NCBI GenBank assembly: GCA_015904075.1
Contig: JABMDH010000056.1
Location: 4,260 to 19,216, forward strand
DNA length: 14,957 nucleotides
Direction of reading: 5' to 3'
Origin: Nitrospira sp.
GTDB taxonomy: Bacteria; Nitrospirota; Nitrospiria; Nitrospirales; Nitrospiraceae
Part shown: positions 14,643 through 14,957 of the stretch, piece by piece
How positions within the stretch are numbered: position 1 is the first letter of the stretch
Layout of the letters: each line of letters begins with the position of its first letter
Position numbers and translations under genes: made by a program
Notes under the pieces: generated by a model
What the model was told of the DNA's origin: nothing
Databases searched by the model: none
What the model saw: only the letters and a program-made list of their open reading frames with translations

Positions 14643-14912
14643 CTACTTGCGGATGCCGAGCCGATCAATAATGGCCCGATATCGCGCGTCATCAATACCA
14701 CGGAGATAGTCCAGCAACCGACGTCTCCGTCCAACCAGTTGTAGCAACCCCCGACGGGAATGGTGATCCTTCTTGTGCGTTTTAAAATGTTCCGTGAGAT
14801 ACGTGATGCGGTTGGTCAACACCGCAATCTGGACTTCCGGAGATCCGGAGTCCGTCTCGTGCTGCCGATATTCCTTGATCAGTCCTGCCTTCGCTTCCTT
14901 GAGTAACGCCAT
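14643..14912 (-). CDS. rpsO: 30S ribosomal protein S15
   Basis: Primary 16S rRNA-binding protein of the small-subunit platform, binding the central domain. The 89 residues equal the usual length. Seen: [15 protein letters not shown] from 19, [26 protein letters not shown] at about 45-70, and RLGIRK at the end, all hallmarks of S15. Start ATG 14912 has GAGGAG eight bases upstream on the minus strand. Its promoter and leader must lie largely outside the window (14913-14957 shows only the ribosome site). It is followed by pnp after 218 bases, the common rpsO-pnp arrangement. Confidence 0.97.
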   Translation of the reverse strand: MALLKEAKAGLIKEYRQHETDSGSPEVQIAVLTNRITYLTEHFKTHKKDHHSRRGLLQLVGRRRRLLDYLRGIDDARYRAIIDRLGIRK

Positions 14913-14957
14913 GGTCTTGCTCCTCTTTCTGATTCAATCCAACGACTCAATCTCCGT

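Overview
The window is a stretch of a moderately GC-rich, Gram-negative-type bacterial chromosome. Signal peptides, a LapA-like inner-membrane protein and the gene set fit this. The protein sequences and gene neighbourhood look Nitrospira-like (Nitrospirota) to me, but that is an impression, not a proof. All genes are housekeeping or small accessory genes. There is no rRNA, tRNA, CRISPR array or transposase.

Layout: (1) 1-2425, minus strand: an AlaC-type aminotransferase gene read from a near-consensus promoter, overlapping by ATGA a homoserine dehydrogenase gene (hom) that runs off the left edge. (2) 2713-6581, plus strand: pdxJ, then after a 163-base gap a chain of overlapping genes: nnr (NAD(P)HX repair), tsaE (t6A tRNA modification), a lapA-like membrane protein gene, and the first 169 codons of mutS. 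(3) 6582-8710: a 2.1 kb block that does not belong at this position. It holds, on the minus strand, the first 345 codons of an M16 zinc peptidase gene and the last 361 codons of pnp. (4) 8711-10917: the rest of mutS. (5) 10946-12181, minus strand: two short genes for exported proteins of unknown function, ending in a hairpin terminator that overlaps the mutS stop codon. (6) 12470-13294, minus strand: the 3' part of an M16 peptidase gene. (7) 13295-14424, minus strand: the first 376 codons of pnp. (8) 14643-14912, minus strand: rpsO.

The main observation is that mutS, pnp and the M16 gene are each split by the same arrangement. The window behaves like four same-direction pieces: 1-6581, 6582-8710, 8711-13294 and 13295-14957. 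Put in the order 1-3-2-4, every join is supported by a terminal overlap: 35 bases with 2 mismatches, about 611 bases at about 93% identity, and exactly 99 bases with none. That order restores three full-length genes: MutS about 892 residues, M16 peptidase about 417, PNPase about 705. It also restores the familiar rpsO-pnp-M16 order. The simplest reading is a scaffold in which two neighbouring contigs were swapped, built from two closely related strains. A genuine rearrangement knocking out three conserved genes at once is much less likely.

Apart from this, the window holds amino-acid metabolism (AlaC, Hom), vitamin B6 synthesis (PdxJ), metabolite repair (Nnr), translation and tRNA modification (RpsO, TsaE), RNA turnover (PNPase), mismatch repair (MutS) and an uncharacterised exported protein pair.
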